Shown here: positions 22,999 to 30,506 of the stretch, piece by piece
Layout: every line of letters starts with the position of its first letter
Position numbering within the stretch: position 1 is the first letter of the stretch
DNA from: JAFGHJ01 sp964418485
Lineage (GTDB): Bacteria > Hydrothermota > UBA3072
Direction of reading: 5' to 3'
Length of the DNA: 41,182 nt
Assembly (NCBI GenBank): GCA_964418485.1
Contig: CAYQMH010000015.1
Location: 1 to 41,182, forward strand
Notes under the pieces: model-generated
Seen by the model: only the letters and a program-made list of their open reading frames with translations
Told to the model about the DNA's origin: nothing
Databases searched by the model: none
Made by a program: the position numbers and the translations under genes

Positions 22999-25109
22999 TG
23001 GTTCGACTCGGTAAAGTTTCTTTAAAGGATAGAAATTACCTCGTTGAGAAAAGAAACAAAGTACTGGATTTGGCAGGAGATCTCGGGTTTGGTGAGGTAA
23101 CTGCTACAAGATTAACTACTGCTGCTTCTGAAGTTATACGTCAGTTAGCCGGGGGAGGAGAGGAATGTGGTGTGGAGTTTTTTATAGATGAGAGAAAAGA
23201 AAGATTTGGTTTGTTAATTCGTTTTGTTTCCGGTGATGATATTTCCGAAAATTCTCAAATTTTAGATGAGATATTTGACGAGGTCAATTATTCTAAGGGG
23301 AATAATGGTTTGAACTCTCTGGAAGCTTTTAAATTTATTACGGATTACAATTTTAAACTCACCGAGGATTTCGTTAATTGTGAAAAAGAAAAGATAACAA
23401 GACTTACGCGAGATGAACTTTATGAAGAACTTGAAAAGTCGAATGAACAACTTCAAGGAGAGATCGAAGCTCACGAAAAAACTGAAGAGGAATTAAAAAA
23501 AGCAACAATCGAAGCAGAAAAAGCAAATGAGGCTAAAAGCCAATTTTTGGCTTCTATGAGTCATGAAATACGAACTCCTATGAACGCTATTATCGGTATG
23601 GCGGAGCTTCTTTACGATACGTCTCTTTCGAGAGAACAAAAAGGATTTGTGGAAACATTAGAGAAGGCTGGAGATACTTTACTTTCTTTGATAAATGATA
23701 TATTGGATCTTTCGAAAATAGAAGCTGGTGATGTAGAACTTGAGAAAATCAATTTTGATCTCGGAGAATTAATCGAGACAACCTGCGATGTTATGTCCGT
23801 TCGAGCTCGTAAGAGGAGTATAGAATTTCTAAGTAGGATTGAGACTAATGTTCCGATAAATTTAATCGGTGACCCCTCGAGGCTCAGGCAGGTAATAGTT
23901 AATCTTATCGGGAATGCGGTAAAGTTTACGGAGGGAGGAGAAGTTGTTCTCAATGTAGCTCTTTTGAAAGCAAGTGACCCCAATTATGTCGAGTTGGGTA
24001 GTGATAAAAGCGCATGGTTGCTTTTTTCCGTAAAGGATACGGGTATAGGAATATCGAGGGATAAGCAGGATAAAGTATTTGAAAGCTTTAAACAGGCTGA
24101 TTCTTCGACTACAAGGAAATATGGGGGAACGGGTTTAGGTTTGAGTATTTGTAAGAAAATTGTAAATTTGATGGGTGGTAAAATCTGGGTCGAAAGTGAA
24201 CTTGGAAAGGGTAGTAAATTCTGCTTTACCGTTGTTTTTGATCTCCAGAAAAAAGTAGAAACTTTTGTTAAAGCCGGAGAAGTAGATATCAAGGGTATAT
24301 CGACTTTAATCGTGGACGATAATTCGACCAATAGATTGATTCTAAGAGAGATGTTATCGTTGTGGGATGCGAAAATAACAGAGGCAGTGGGTGGTAAGGA
24401 AGCAATTTCCATAATTGAATCGAGATATTCAGAAAATAAACCGTTCGATTTGGTTCTTCTCGACTGCCGTATGCCGGAAATTGATGGGATGGGTGTGGCG
24501 AAGTTCCTGAGAGAGCAAAAAAATTCTGATAAGACTACAGTAATGATGTTATCTTCGGATTATAAGCCAAACGACTTCAAACAGATAGATAAATATGGTA
24601 TCGGTGCATATCTTGTAAAGCCTATAAAAAGAAAACAATTAAAAAATGCGATACTGACTACCCTAGGTTTATGGAAAGCTCAAATTCGAAAAGAAAAGTT
24701 AGAGGAGAAGAGTAAACCCAAAGTTATTCTACCTAATCTTAAAATATTGCTTGTTGAGGATAATTCTGACAACCGTTTACTTATCAAGGCGTTTTTGAAG
24801 AAGTCTCCGATCGAAATAGACGAAGCAGAAGACGGCCAGGTGGCAGTTGATAAGTTTAAGAGTAATAAATACGATATTGTTTTAATGGATATGCAGATGC
24901 CGGTAATGGATGGTTTTACTGCTACAAAGATTATCAGGGATTGGGAAAGGAAAAACAATAGGAGTGAGACGCCCATCTTGGCTTTGACTGCTTATGCTAT
25001 GAAAGAAGATAGGGATAAAACGATAGGAGTCGGGTGTAGTGATTATCTAACCAAGCCCGTGAGGAGAGAGAAGCTTTTGGATGCGCTACGGAGGTTGTCG
25101 GTAAAGTAA
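22998..25109 (+). CDS. Hybrid histidine kinase with RsbT-like N-terminus and two receivers
   Basis: A 703-residue cytoplasmic kinase. Residues 1-128 resemble RsbT (TRLTTAASEVIRQLA aligns with the RsbT N-box), but the Asn and His are lost and G1/G2 are absent, so this part should not bind ATP. A coiled coil (about 135-183) leads to HisKA with SMSHEIRTPMNAI (His189), then HATPase_c (NLIGNAVKFTEGG, DTGIGISRDKQDKVFESF, YGGTGLGLSICKKI). Two receivers follow: LVLLDCRMPE (Asp489) and IVLMDMQMPVMDG (Asp631). There is no HPt domain and no membrane segment. The layout suggests a kinase recruited to, and controlled by, the stressosome through the decayed RsbT-like part. Confidence 0.9.
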   Translation: MVRLGKVSLKDRNYLVEKRNKVLDLAGDLGFGEVTATRLTTAASEVIRQLAGGGEECGVEFFIDERKERFGLLIRFVSGDDISENSQILDEIFDEVNYSKGNNGLNSLEAFKFITDYNFKLTEDFVNCEKEKITRLTRDELYEELEKSNEQLQGEIEAHEKTEEELKKATIEAEKANEAKSQFLASMSHEIRTPMNAIIGMAELLYDTSLSREQKGFVETLEKAGDTLLSLINDILDLSKIEAGDVELEKINFDLGELIETTCDVMSVRARKRSIEFLSRIETNVPINLIGDPSRLRQVIVNLIGNAVKFTEGGEVVLNVALLKASDPNYVELGSDKSAWLLFSVKDTGIGISRDKQDKVFESFKQADSSTTRKYGGTGLGLSICKKIVNLMGGKIWVESELGKGSKFCFTVVFDLQKKVETFVKAGEVDIKGISTLIVDDNSTNRLILREMLSLWDAKITEAVGGKEAISIIESRYSENKPFDLVLLDCRMPEIDGMGVAKFLREQKNSDKTTVMMLSSDYKPNDFKQIDKYGIGAYLVKPIKRKQLKNAILTTLGLWKAQIRKEKLEEKSKPKVILPNLKILLVEDNSDNRLLIKAFLKKSPIEIDEAEDGQVAVDKFKSNKYDIVLMDMQMPVMDGFTATKIIRDWERKNNRSETPILALTAYAMKEDRDKTIGVGCSDYLTKPVRREKLLDALRRLSVK

Positions 25110-25130
25110 TGTTTTTGAAAAGGAAAGAGT

Positions 25131-25865
25131 GTGAAAGAAAAGAAAGATAATAAAAAATCAAATCATGCGGAGAATAATAAAGAAAAGAATAAAAAAATCC
25201 TTTTAGTCGAAGATGACGATAAGTTTGCAAGAGTTCTTTCAAAACAATTAGAAAGAAACAATTATGAAGTAACTCATTATAGTAAACTTTCTGATTCTTT
25301 AGAAGCTTTAATAGAGAGTGAATTCGATTTAGTGTTGTTGGATCTTGGTTTATCCGATAGTTCCGGACTTAAAACTTACGATAAAATTTCTAAAGTTAAA
25401 TCCGATATTCCCGTCGTGGTACTTACCGGACTTGACGATGAGGGAATTGCCATTAGTGCTGTTAAAAAGGGAGCTCAGGATTATCTTGTCAAAGGTGAGG
25501 TAGATAATAGAACTCTTCTTCGTTCCCTGGAATACGCGATAGAAAGAAGCAAGTTATTATTCAGATTGAAAAAATTGCAGGAACTTGTTTTGCAATCTGA
25601 GCGAATTAAGGTTCTCGTTGAAACTGCAGGTGCTGCTGCACACGAAATAAATCAACCTTTAACTTCCATTTTTGGTATGGTGGAGCTTTTGAAAAAAGAT
25701 TTACCCGGGGATTCCCCGGTTCATAAAAAAGCAGATTTTATTTTCCAGGCAGCTTCTAGGATAAGAGATATTATAAAGAAAATGGGAAGTATCAAACAGT
25801 ATACAACCAAGCCTTATTCGAAAGGCATAGATATCGTGGATTTCAACGAAGCAGCAGAAGAATAA
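25131..25865 (+). CDS. Response regulator with HisKA-like domain, no ATPase domain
   Basis: A 244-residue protein. The receiver (about 22-140) has EDDD at 27-30, Asp71 (LVLLDLGLSDSSG), Thr in VVLTGL and Lys in YLVKGE. Residues about 160-230 form a dimerisation/histidine-phosphotransfer helix pair with AAAHEINQPLTSIFGMVE (His171). The protein then ends; no HATPase domain follows. It could relay phosphate as a receiver-phosphotransfer unit for the hybrid kinase, which lacks its own HPt. The ending QYTTKPYSKGIDIVDF resembles the natural end of similar HisKA-only proteins as I recall them, but truncation by the adjacent repeat element is an alternative. Start GTG 25131 behind AAAAGGAAAG. Confidence 0.75.
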   Translation: MKEKKDNKKSNHAENNKEKNKKILLVEDDDKFARVLSKQLERNNYEVTHYSKLSDSLEALIESEFDLVLLDLGLSDSSGLKTYDKISKVKSDIPVVVLTGLDDEGIAISAVKKGAQDYLVKGEVDNRTLLRSLEYAIERSKLLFRLKKLQELVLQSERIKVLVETAGAAAHEINQPLTSIFGMVELLKKDLPGDSPVHKKADFIFQAASRIRDIIKKMGSIKQYTTKPYSKGIDIVDFNEAAEE

Positions 25866-25880
25866 ATTCTTCGCTGACCG

Positions 25881-26020
25881 CATACCGCTTACGGCTGAGG
25901 CTGTGCCAAAACCCCCCTTTTCGCAAGTTGCAGAAAACTAAGTTCCTGTTTTTCAAAGGCTTATTTTTTAGAAATCCGTTAAATTTGGACTTTTGGCACA
26001 GCCTCGGCGGAGAGCGGAAT
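25881..26020. mobile_element. MITE-like element with IS-type inverted ends
   Basis: Perfect 15-base inverted repeats GAGGCTGTGCCAAAA (25897-25911) and TTTTGGCACAGCCTC (25991-26005) are 79 bases apart. The end sequence resembles termini of IS1182/IS5-type insertion sequences. Outside them an imperfect inverted repeat continues (25881-25896 with 26006-26020, CAT-CCGCT...), perhaps a hairpin target such as the stressosome locus terminator. There is no transposase inside, so it is non-autonomous. It begins 15 bases after the stop of the receiver-HisKA gene. Confidence 0.7.
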
Positions 26021-26024
26021 GTCC

Positions 26025-26052
26025 TTGACTTTTTTCTTATGTGTTTTATTTT
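26025..26052 (+). promoter_or_regulatory. Leaderless-type promoter of the V-type ATPase operon
   Basis: TTGACT (26025-26030), a 16-base spacer, TATTTT (26047-26052), then six bases to the ATG at 26059. The geometry is the same as at gcvPB. It lies immediately right of the MITE-like element. Confidence 0.5.
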
Positions 26053-26058
26053 GACAAT

Positions 26059-26196
26059 ATGAATAAAATTTCCCTTGCTATTTTGTGGTTCTTTGTATTT
26101 ATAAGAGCTATCATTTTCTTTGGAATTGTCTATTTTATTGTGGTTGAATATAGAAAATATAAAAGGAAACGAGAGGAAGATGAAAAACGGAATTGA
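26059..26196 (+). CDS. 45-residue membrane protein heading the V-type ATPase operon
   Basis: A small reading frame beginning MNKISLAILWFFVFIRAIIF: one long hydrophobic segment (about 4-29) and then a strongly basic/charged tail (YRKYKRKREEDEKRN). There is no ribosome site, but the ATG lies six bases after a -10, as in other leaderless starts here. It overlaps the next gene (start 26180, with GAGAGGAAG) by 17 bases in a different frame, which fits translational coupling. By position it could be an assembly or accessory factor, analogous in place to AtpI of F-type operons. I recognise no family. Confidence 0.5.
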   Translation: MNKISLAILWFFVFIRAIIFFGIVYFIVVEYRKYKRKREEDEKRN

Positions 26197-26494
26197 AGAA
26201 ATTCTTGATATTGAAAAGGAAGCAAGGAAGATAATCGACGAGGCGCAAGCGAAATCAGATGACATAAGAAGAGAAGCTGAGAAGGAAGCGAAAAAAATTG
26301 TAGCGAATGCAAACAAGGAAGCCAGATCAATAATTGAAGGATATAAGTTACGACTTTCTAAGACTCAGAAAAAGGAACAAAAGGAAGTTGAAAAAACAGG
26401 AATGGATCTGGAGAACGACTGGATAAAGAATTATAAAGAAAAAAAAGAAGAGCTATTATCGAAATTAATAGCCTCCTCTATGAAAATAAAATAA
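26180..26494 (+). CDS. atpH: V/A-type ATPase peripheral stalk subunit H (G-like)
   Basis: A 104-residue, highly charged coiled-coil protein (EAQAKSDDIRREAEKEAKKI, ANKEARSIIEG) matching the short H/G stalk subunit that pairs with subunit E. The start is taken at ATG 26180 because GAGAGGAAG precedes it; an in-frame ATG at 26120 would add 20 residues unlike the family and has no ribosome site. The stop overlaps the next ATG (TAATG). Cytoplasmic part of the stator. Confidence 0.75.
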   Translation: MKNGIEEILDIEKEARKIIDEAQAKSDDIRREAEKEAKKIVANANKEARSIIEGYKLRLSKTQKKEQKEVEKTGMDLENDWIKNYKEKKEELLSKLIASSMKIK

Positions 26495-27372
26495 TGTATT
26501 ATTCTATTTATTCTAAATTAAGAGCAATATATTCTTTTCTTCCGGATCAAGAAGATATCGAAAATCTTCTCAATGTGCGGAGTACTTCGGGTCTTGTAAA
26601 TAGTCTTACTAAAACGAATTTCTTGCAGAGATTCCCTGTTATGAGTAAAGATTTGGAGTCGCATTTGAAGATGATTCCTTTTTCTCTTGCAAAATTAGTG
26701 AGAAATCAGATACCGGGTACCTCGGCTCTTTTCTTTGATGCCTATCTTAGAAGTTATGAGTTACGAGATATTAAAAATATAATTAATGGTGGGCAGGGTT
26801 TTTTTGTTGATGAATTACGGGACAAAAAATTGGGCATTCAAGAATTGAACGATTATATGCAGAAGAGATTTTGGGAAGACTGTTGGAATATAGCATACTC
26901 GAAGTATAAAGACAATCGGAGAAAAGTTGAAATTGAAGTTTCTTTAGATCATTGTTATTATTCTTCTCTTCTCAAAGATACAGATTATCTACCTCCCGAA
27001 GAGAAATATCAGACAATGGAGTTTATTCTTATTCTTATTAATTTTAAAAATAGGCTTAGCTTACATCGTCTTAAAAATATTTATAATTTGGAAGGTTTCG
27101 AGGCAAAAAAATTTCTTATTCCTGAAGGTAAAATTTTCGATAATTACGAAGAACAGAAAGGGTTACTTGAAAATACTTTCATAAAAGAATTTACACATAT
27201 TTGCTATCAGGATTTCAAATTCAGGATGTATTCGATGAGAGCAATTCTTGCTTTTTTCTTTCTCCTGACAATCAGAATAAATGAAATTCTCTCTATTTAT
27301 AGAGCTAAGCTATTAGGCTTTGATAGAGAAGGGCTTAAGGAAATCTGGAGTGGGGTTTATGTGGGTTCCTGA
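26494..27372 (+). CDS. atpC: V/A-type ATPase subunit C (rotor-ring adaptor)
   Basis: A 292-residue, helix-rich protein with the subunit C/d pattern: YYSIYSKLRAIYSFLPDQED near the start, then FFDAYLRSYELRDIKNIING (about 86-105), a repeated Arg/Asp-Ile-Lys-Asn arrangement typical of the three-fold pseudo-symmetric C subunit, and a C-terminal FKFRMYSMRAILAFFFLL segment. It couples the central stalk to the membrane c-ring. It follows subunit H directly and overlaps the start of subunit I. Confidence 0.75.
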   Translation: MYYSIYSKLRAIYSFLPDQEDIENLLNVRSTSGLVNSLTKTNFLQRFPVMSKDLESHLKMIPFSLAKLVRNQIPGTSALFFDAYLRSYELRDIKNIINGGQGFFVDELRDKKLGIQELNDYMQKRFWEDCWNIAYSKYKDNRRKVEIEVSLDHCYYSSLLKDTDYLPPEEKYQTMEFILILINFKNRLSLHRLKNIYNLEGFEAKKFLIPEGKIFDNYEEQKGLLENTFIKEFTHICYQDFKFRMYSMRAILAFFFLLTIRINEILSIYRAKLLGFDREGLKEIWSGVYVGS

Positions 27373-29254
27373 GGAGATGACGCATTTTTTATTCGCAGCA
27401 GATGAGCGGGATTTACCCGGGATTCTTGAATTTATTGGTAAAGAGGGAAAATTCCATATTGCGGAATTCTCGCATCGCGGTCTGCGAGAGACTGAATATA
27501 AAGAAATTTATTTAAAGTTAGAAGATTACGAAAAAAGAATAGAGGAGATAATTGAATATTTTGATATTAAAGGTGAGAGACAAATTTCTTTAGGAGCTGT
27601 GGATGTAGATATGATTATAGGTGATGTTGGCAATTTCTTAAATGAATTTCAGCAAGAACTTGGAGACAAACAAAATAGGCTTGAAGAGTTAAAACATGAA
27701 GAGAGTCAGTTGAATCTCGCTTCAGAACTTTTAAGTTTGCTTCCCGAATCGGATACTCCTATAGAAAAACTCCGTAACAGCAGATTTCTTAAGATGTTAG
27801 GTGGAACAGTGCCTTCTTCTGAAGAAAAAAATATTTTAGAGGTTGTTAAAGACAGGGATATTCTTGTTTTTAGAAGAGCCGCCCAGGATAATCTCGTGCC
27901 GCTTATAATATTTTGTTCTTCTTTTGAAATGGATTCATTGGATAAGGTTTTAGAGAGTGTCCATTTCAGCGGGCTTGAATTTTTTAATCGTCTTGAAGGT
28001 CCTATTGTGAGTTTGAAAGATAAAATTGAGACTAAATTTTGGAAAATAAAGGAAGAGAGAACAGAGCTTCAATCTTCTATAAAGAAGACGGGTCGTAATA
28101 TAGAAGAAGAGATTTTAAAATTAAAGGATGATATTCGTATTTCAAAACTGGAGTTAAGATGGATGAGTAAGATGGCAAGATCGGAAAAGATTTTTTTTAT
28201 AAGTACTTATTTGCCAAGTAGAGTGGTCCCGGAGATTAAGAAAAAAGGAGAGGAATTGAATCTTTACGTTTTGAGCGAAGAGAACGTGAAGCGAAAAAGC
28301 AAAGAGGCGAATGAAGCGCCTACCAAACTTAATAATCCTTATGTTTTTCGTCCTTTTGAATTACTTGTTAGTTCTTATGGTGTGCCGTCATACAAAGGAA
28401 TAGATCCGACCGTTTTTACAACTTTGTCGTTTCTGTTTTTTTTCGGGATTATGTTTGCGGATTTGGGGCACGGAATTCTCTTGATCTTAGCTGGTATTTC
28501 TTTGTACTGTATACGCTTATTAAGAAGGTTCGCTATTTTTCCTTTAGTTTTAGGAATATCTTCGTCTATTTTTGGAACAATTTTCGGAGAGTTTTTCGGA
28601 ACACATCCTTTTGCCCCGATATGGTTTTCTCCTTTTAAAGAACCCGAAAAAGCTATGCTTCTAGCGGTTTATCTTGGAATCTTTATGGTGTCTTTTAGTT
28701 TTATTCTCCGGTTGATAGAATTTATCATGGAGAATAATAGAGAAGACTTGTTTCTTTCTGGTCACGGTTTACCCGGTTTTATTTTCTATCTTTCTTCGCT
28801 TTCGCTTGCCTTTTCTGTAATTAATGGACATTCTGGTAAGATAATTCTGACGGAAGGTCTTATTATAGGTGCCAGCACCTTATTGGTTGTTGTGGGTATT
28901 CCTTTCAAAGATGCAGTAAAGGAGGGTCTAAATTCCAATAAGTTATTAGTATCTCTGGGAGAAATGGTTCATCTTTCTCTTTCTATGATTTCCAATACTC
29001 TTTCTTTTATACGAGTAGCGGCTTTTAACATAGGACATGTAATTCTGACGATGTCGCTGATTGAGATTGCAAATTTAATTGGAAATATGATTGGGACCGG
29101 AGGGTCTGCAACATTGATTTTTGGAAATATTGCCATTGTTGGTCTTGAAGCAATGATAGTTTTTATTCAGGGACTTCGACTTGAATACTATGAATTTTAT
29201 TCTCGTTTCTTTGAAAAGGGAAAAGTAATTTACGAACCTGTAAAATTAAGTTAG
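27359..29254 (+). CDS. atpI: V/A-type ATPase membrane subunit I (a-like)
   Basis: A 632-residue stator subunit from ATG 27359. The N-terminal half is cytoplasmic with long coiled coils (about 80-115 and 220-265). From about residue 345 there are some seven membrane segments: FFFGIMFADLGHG (the family MFGDxGHG motif), then LSLSMISNTLSFIRVAAFNIGHV with the key Arg of the ion half-channel. An in-frame upstream ATG (27320) is possible, but GGAGTGGGG lies before 27359 and the shorter form fits the family better. It overlaps subunit C by 14 bases. Confidence 0.85.
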   Translation: MWVPEEMTHFLFAADERDLPGILEFIGKEGKFHIAEFSHRGLRETEYKEIYLKLEDYEKRIEEIIEYFDIKGERQISLGAVDVDMIIGDVGNFLNEFQQELGDKQNRLEELKHEESQLNLASELLSLLPESDTPIEKLRNSRFLKMLGGTVPSSEEKNILEVVKDRDILVFRRAAQDNLVPLIIFCSSFEMDSLDKVLESVHFSGLEFFNRLEGPIVSLKDKIETKFWKIKEERTELQSSIKKTGRNIEEEILKLKDDIRISKLELRWMSKMARSEKIFFISTYLPSRVVPEIKKKGEELNLYVLSEENVKRKSKEANEAPTKLNNPYVFRPFELLVSSYGVPSYKGIDPTVFTTLSFLFFFGIMFADLGHGILLILAGISLYCIRLLRRFAIFPLVLGISSSIFGTIFGEFFGTHPFAPIWFSPFKEPEKAMLLAVYLGIFMVSFSFILRLIEFIMENNREDLFLSGHGLPGFIFYLSSLSLAFSVINGHSGKIILTEGLIIGASTLLVVVGIPFKDAVKEGLNSNKLLVSLGEMVHLSLSMISNTLSFIRVAAFNIGHVILTMSLIEIANLIGNMIGTGGSATLIFGNIAIVGLEAMIVFIQGLRLEYYEFYSRFFEKGKVIYEPVKLS

Positions 29255-29263
29255 GAGGTAATT

Positions 29264-29632
29264 ATGGAAAGATTTAGTGGTGTTATGCAAGGACTGAAAA
29301 AAATCAATGTCTGTTTTTTAGTTATTGCCGTGTTTTTTGGTATAATAGGTGCATTTACGATTTTAACACCTGTTGCTCTTTTCGGACAGGGGAGTGCGGT
29401 TTCAGGCTCGTCTGGTAGTTACGCAGGATTTGCTTTTCTTGCAGCAGGTTTATCCATTTCGGTTTCCGTGCTGGGAGCCGGAATAGCTCTTTCCAAGATA
29501 GGCTCAGCTGCTGTAGCTGCTATTGCGGAAAAGCCTGAAATTATGGGAGCTGCAATAGTCTTTGCTGGACTTGCCGAAGGTCTTTCTATCTGGGGGCTTA
29601 TTGTTGCCGTACTTATACTTGTAAAAGTATGA
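29264..29632 (+). CDS. atpK: V/A-type ATPase proteolipid subunit K (c-ring)
   Basis: A 122-residue protein with three hydrophobic segments. An N-terminal helix (about 12-40) looks like a signal or extra helix, followed by a Gly/Ser/Ala-rich loop and one classical c-type hairpin: FLAAGLSISVSVLGAGIAL, polar loop AIAEKPE, then AIVFAGLAEGLSIWGLIVAV with the ion-binding Glu (about 106). Known sodium-type V-ATPase rings carry Gln/Thr ligands in the partner helix; I see none, which favours protons, though weakly. TTAGGAGG lies before the ATG. It overlaps subunit F by ATGA. Confidence 0.85.
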   Translation: MERFSGVMQGLKKINVCFLVIAVFFGIIGAFTILTPVALFGQGSAVSGSSGSYAGFAFLAAGLSISVSVLGAGIALSKIGSAAVAAIAEKPEIMGAAIVFAGLAEGLSIWGLIVAVLILVKV

Positions 29633-29931
29633 AGATAAAAGTTATAGGAGATGAATTTACCTGTCTTGGTTTTGCGCTTTCCGGGGTTTCTACTACGGTT
29701 GTTGAGGGCGAAGATTCGGTGTCACGAGAATTCGAGAAAGCTCTTAGCGATAATGACGTAGGAATTATTCTTGTGACTGAAAACGAAGCTGATCTAATAA
29801 GGGATAAAATCAATAAGCAGAAGACCGAGGGTGAACTGCCGCTTGTTGTGGAAATACCTTCCAGGAGTGGCTGGAAAGAAAGAGGTAAGGCGCTTGAATT
29901 AATCAAAAGAGTTTTATCTATTAGTGTATGA
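29629..29931 (+). CDS. atpF: V/A-type ATPase subunit F (central stalk)
   Basis: A 100-residue, alpha/beta protein: MKIKVIGDEFTCLGFALSGV at the start and DVGIILVTENEADLIRDKI in the middle match the F subunit, followed by PLVVEIPSRSG and a C-terminal helix. It sits on the rotor with subunit D. ATGA overlaps with both neighbours show tight coupling. Confidence 0.85.
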   Translation: MKIKVIGDEFTCLGFALSGVSTTVVEGEDSVSREFEKALSDNDVGIILVTENEADLIRDKINKQKTEGELPLVVEIPSRSGWKERGKALELIKRVLSISV

Positions 29932-30506
29932 AGAAAGATATAAAGGAACTGAAAGAAAAAGTAATAAGTAATGCCGAAAAGGAGGCGGATGATCTTCTTT
30001 CCAGGGCCAAGAAAGTTGAAAAACGCATACTAATTCAGGCAAGAGAGGAAGAGAGAAAGATAAAAGAAGAGGCGGAAAAGAAAGGTAAATCCTTATTTGA
30101 GAAGGAAAAGATAAGGATAAATTCTAAGAAAAAAAATGATGAGAAAAAAGAATTTTTTTCGTTAAGGAATAAACTTTTTGAATTGTTGCATAAGGACCTG
30201 GAAGAAATGCTTGTTTTAATGCTTAAAACCGGTAAGCTAAACGATTGGGTAAAGTCATGCTGTGAGGAGATAATCAAGGAAGAAAAAGAAGTAACTTTAA
30301 TTGCAAGAAAAGAAGACCTCGGAGATTTAAAGAAAATCTGTAGCGGGCTGAATGGCTTAAATTTTACCGGTGAACCTGTAAATAGAGGTTTTTTAATAAG
30401 AAGTAAGGAGAACGAATACGATTTTCGTTTTTCCCTGCTTTCTTCGAAAATATTGAAACAAAATATAAAAATGGTTGCCGATGAATTGGGGGTTAAAAGT
30501 GGGTGA
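29928..30506 (+). CDS. atpE: V/A-type ATPase subunit E (peripheral stalk)
   Basis: A 192-residue protein: a long charged N-terminal coiled coil (1-85) and a globular C-terminal domain (GFLIRSKENEYDFRFSL near the end), as in subunit E, the partner of subunit H in the stator. It overlaps subunit F by ATGA and ends inside the start of subunit A. Confidence 0.8.
   Translation: MKKDIKELKEKVISNAEKEADDLLSRAKKVEKRILIQAREEERKIKEEAEKKGKSLFEKEKIRINSKKKNDEKKEFFSLRNKLFELLHKDLEEMLVLMLKTGKLNDWVKSCCEEIIKEEKEVTLIARKEDLGDLKKICSGLNGLNFTGEPVNRGFLIRSKENEYDFRFSLLSSKILKQNIKMVADELGVKSG

Noticed and set aside
26120..26179. 20-residue N-terminal extension of ATPase subunit H
   Set aside because: ATG 26180 has a strong GAGAGGAAG site and the extension is hydrophobic and unlike the family; the stretch is better explained by the overlapping 45-residue frame.
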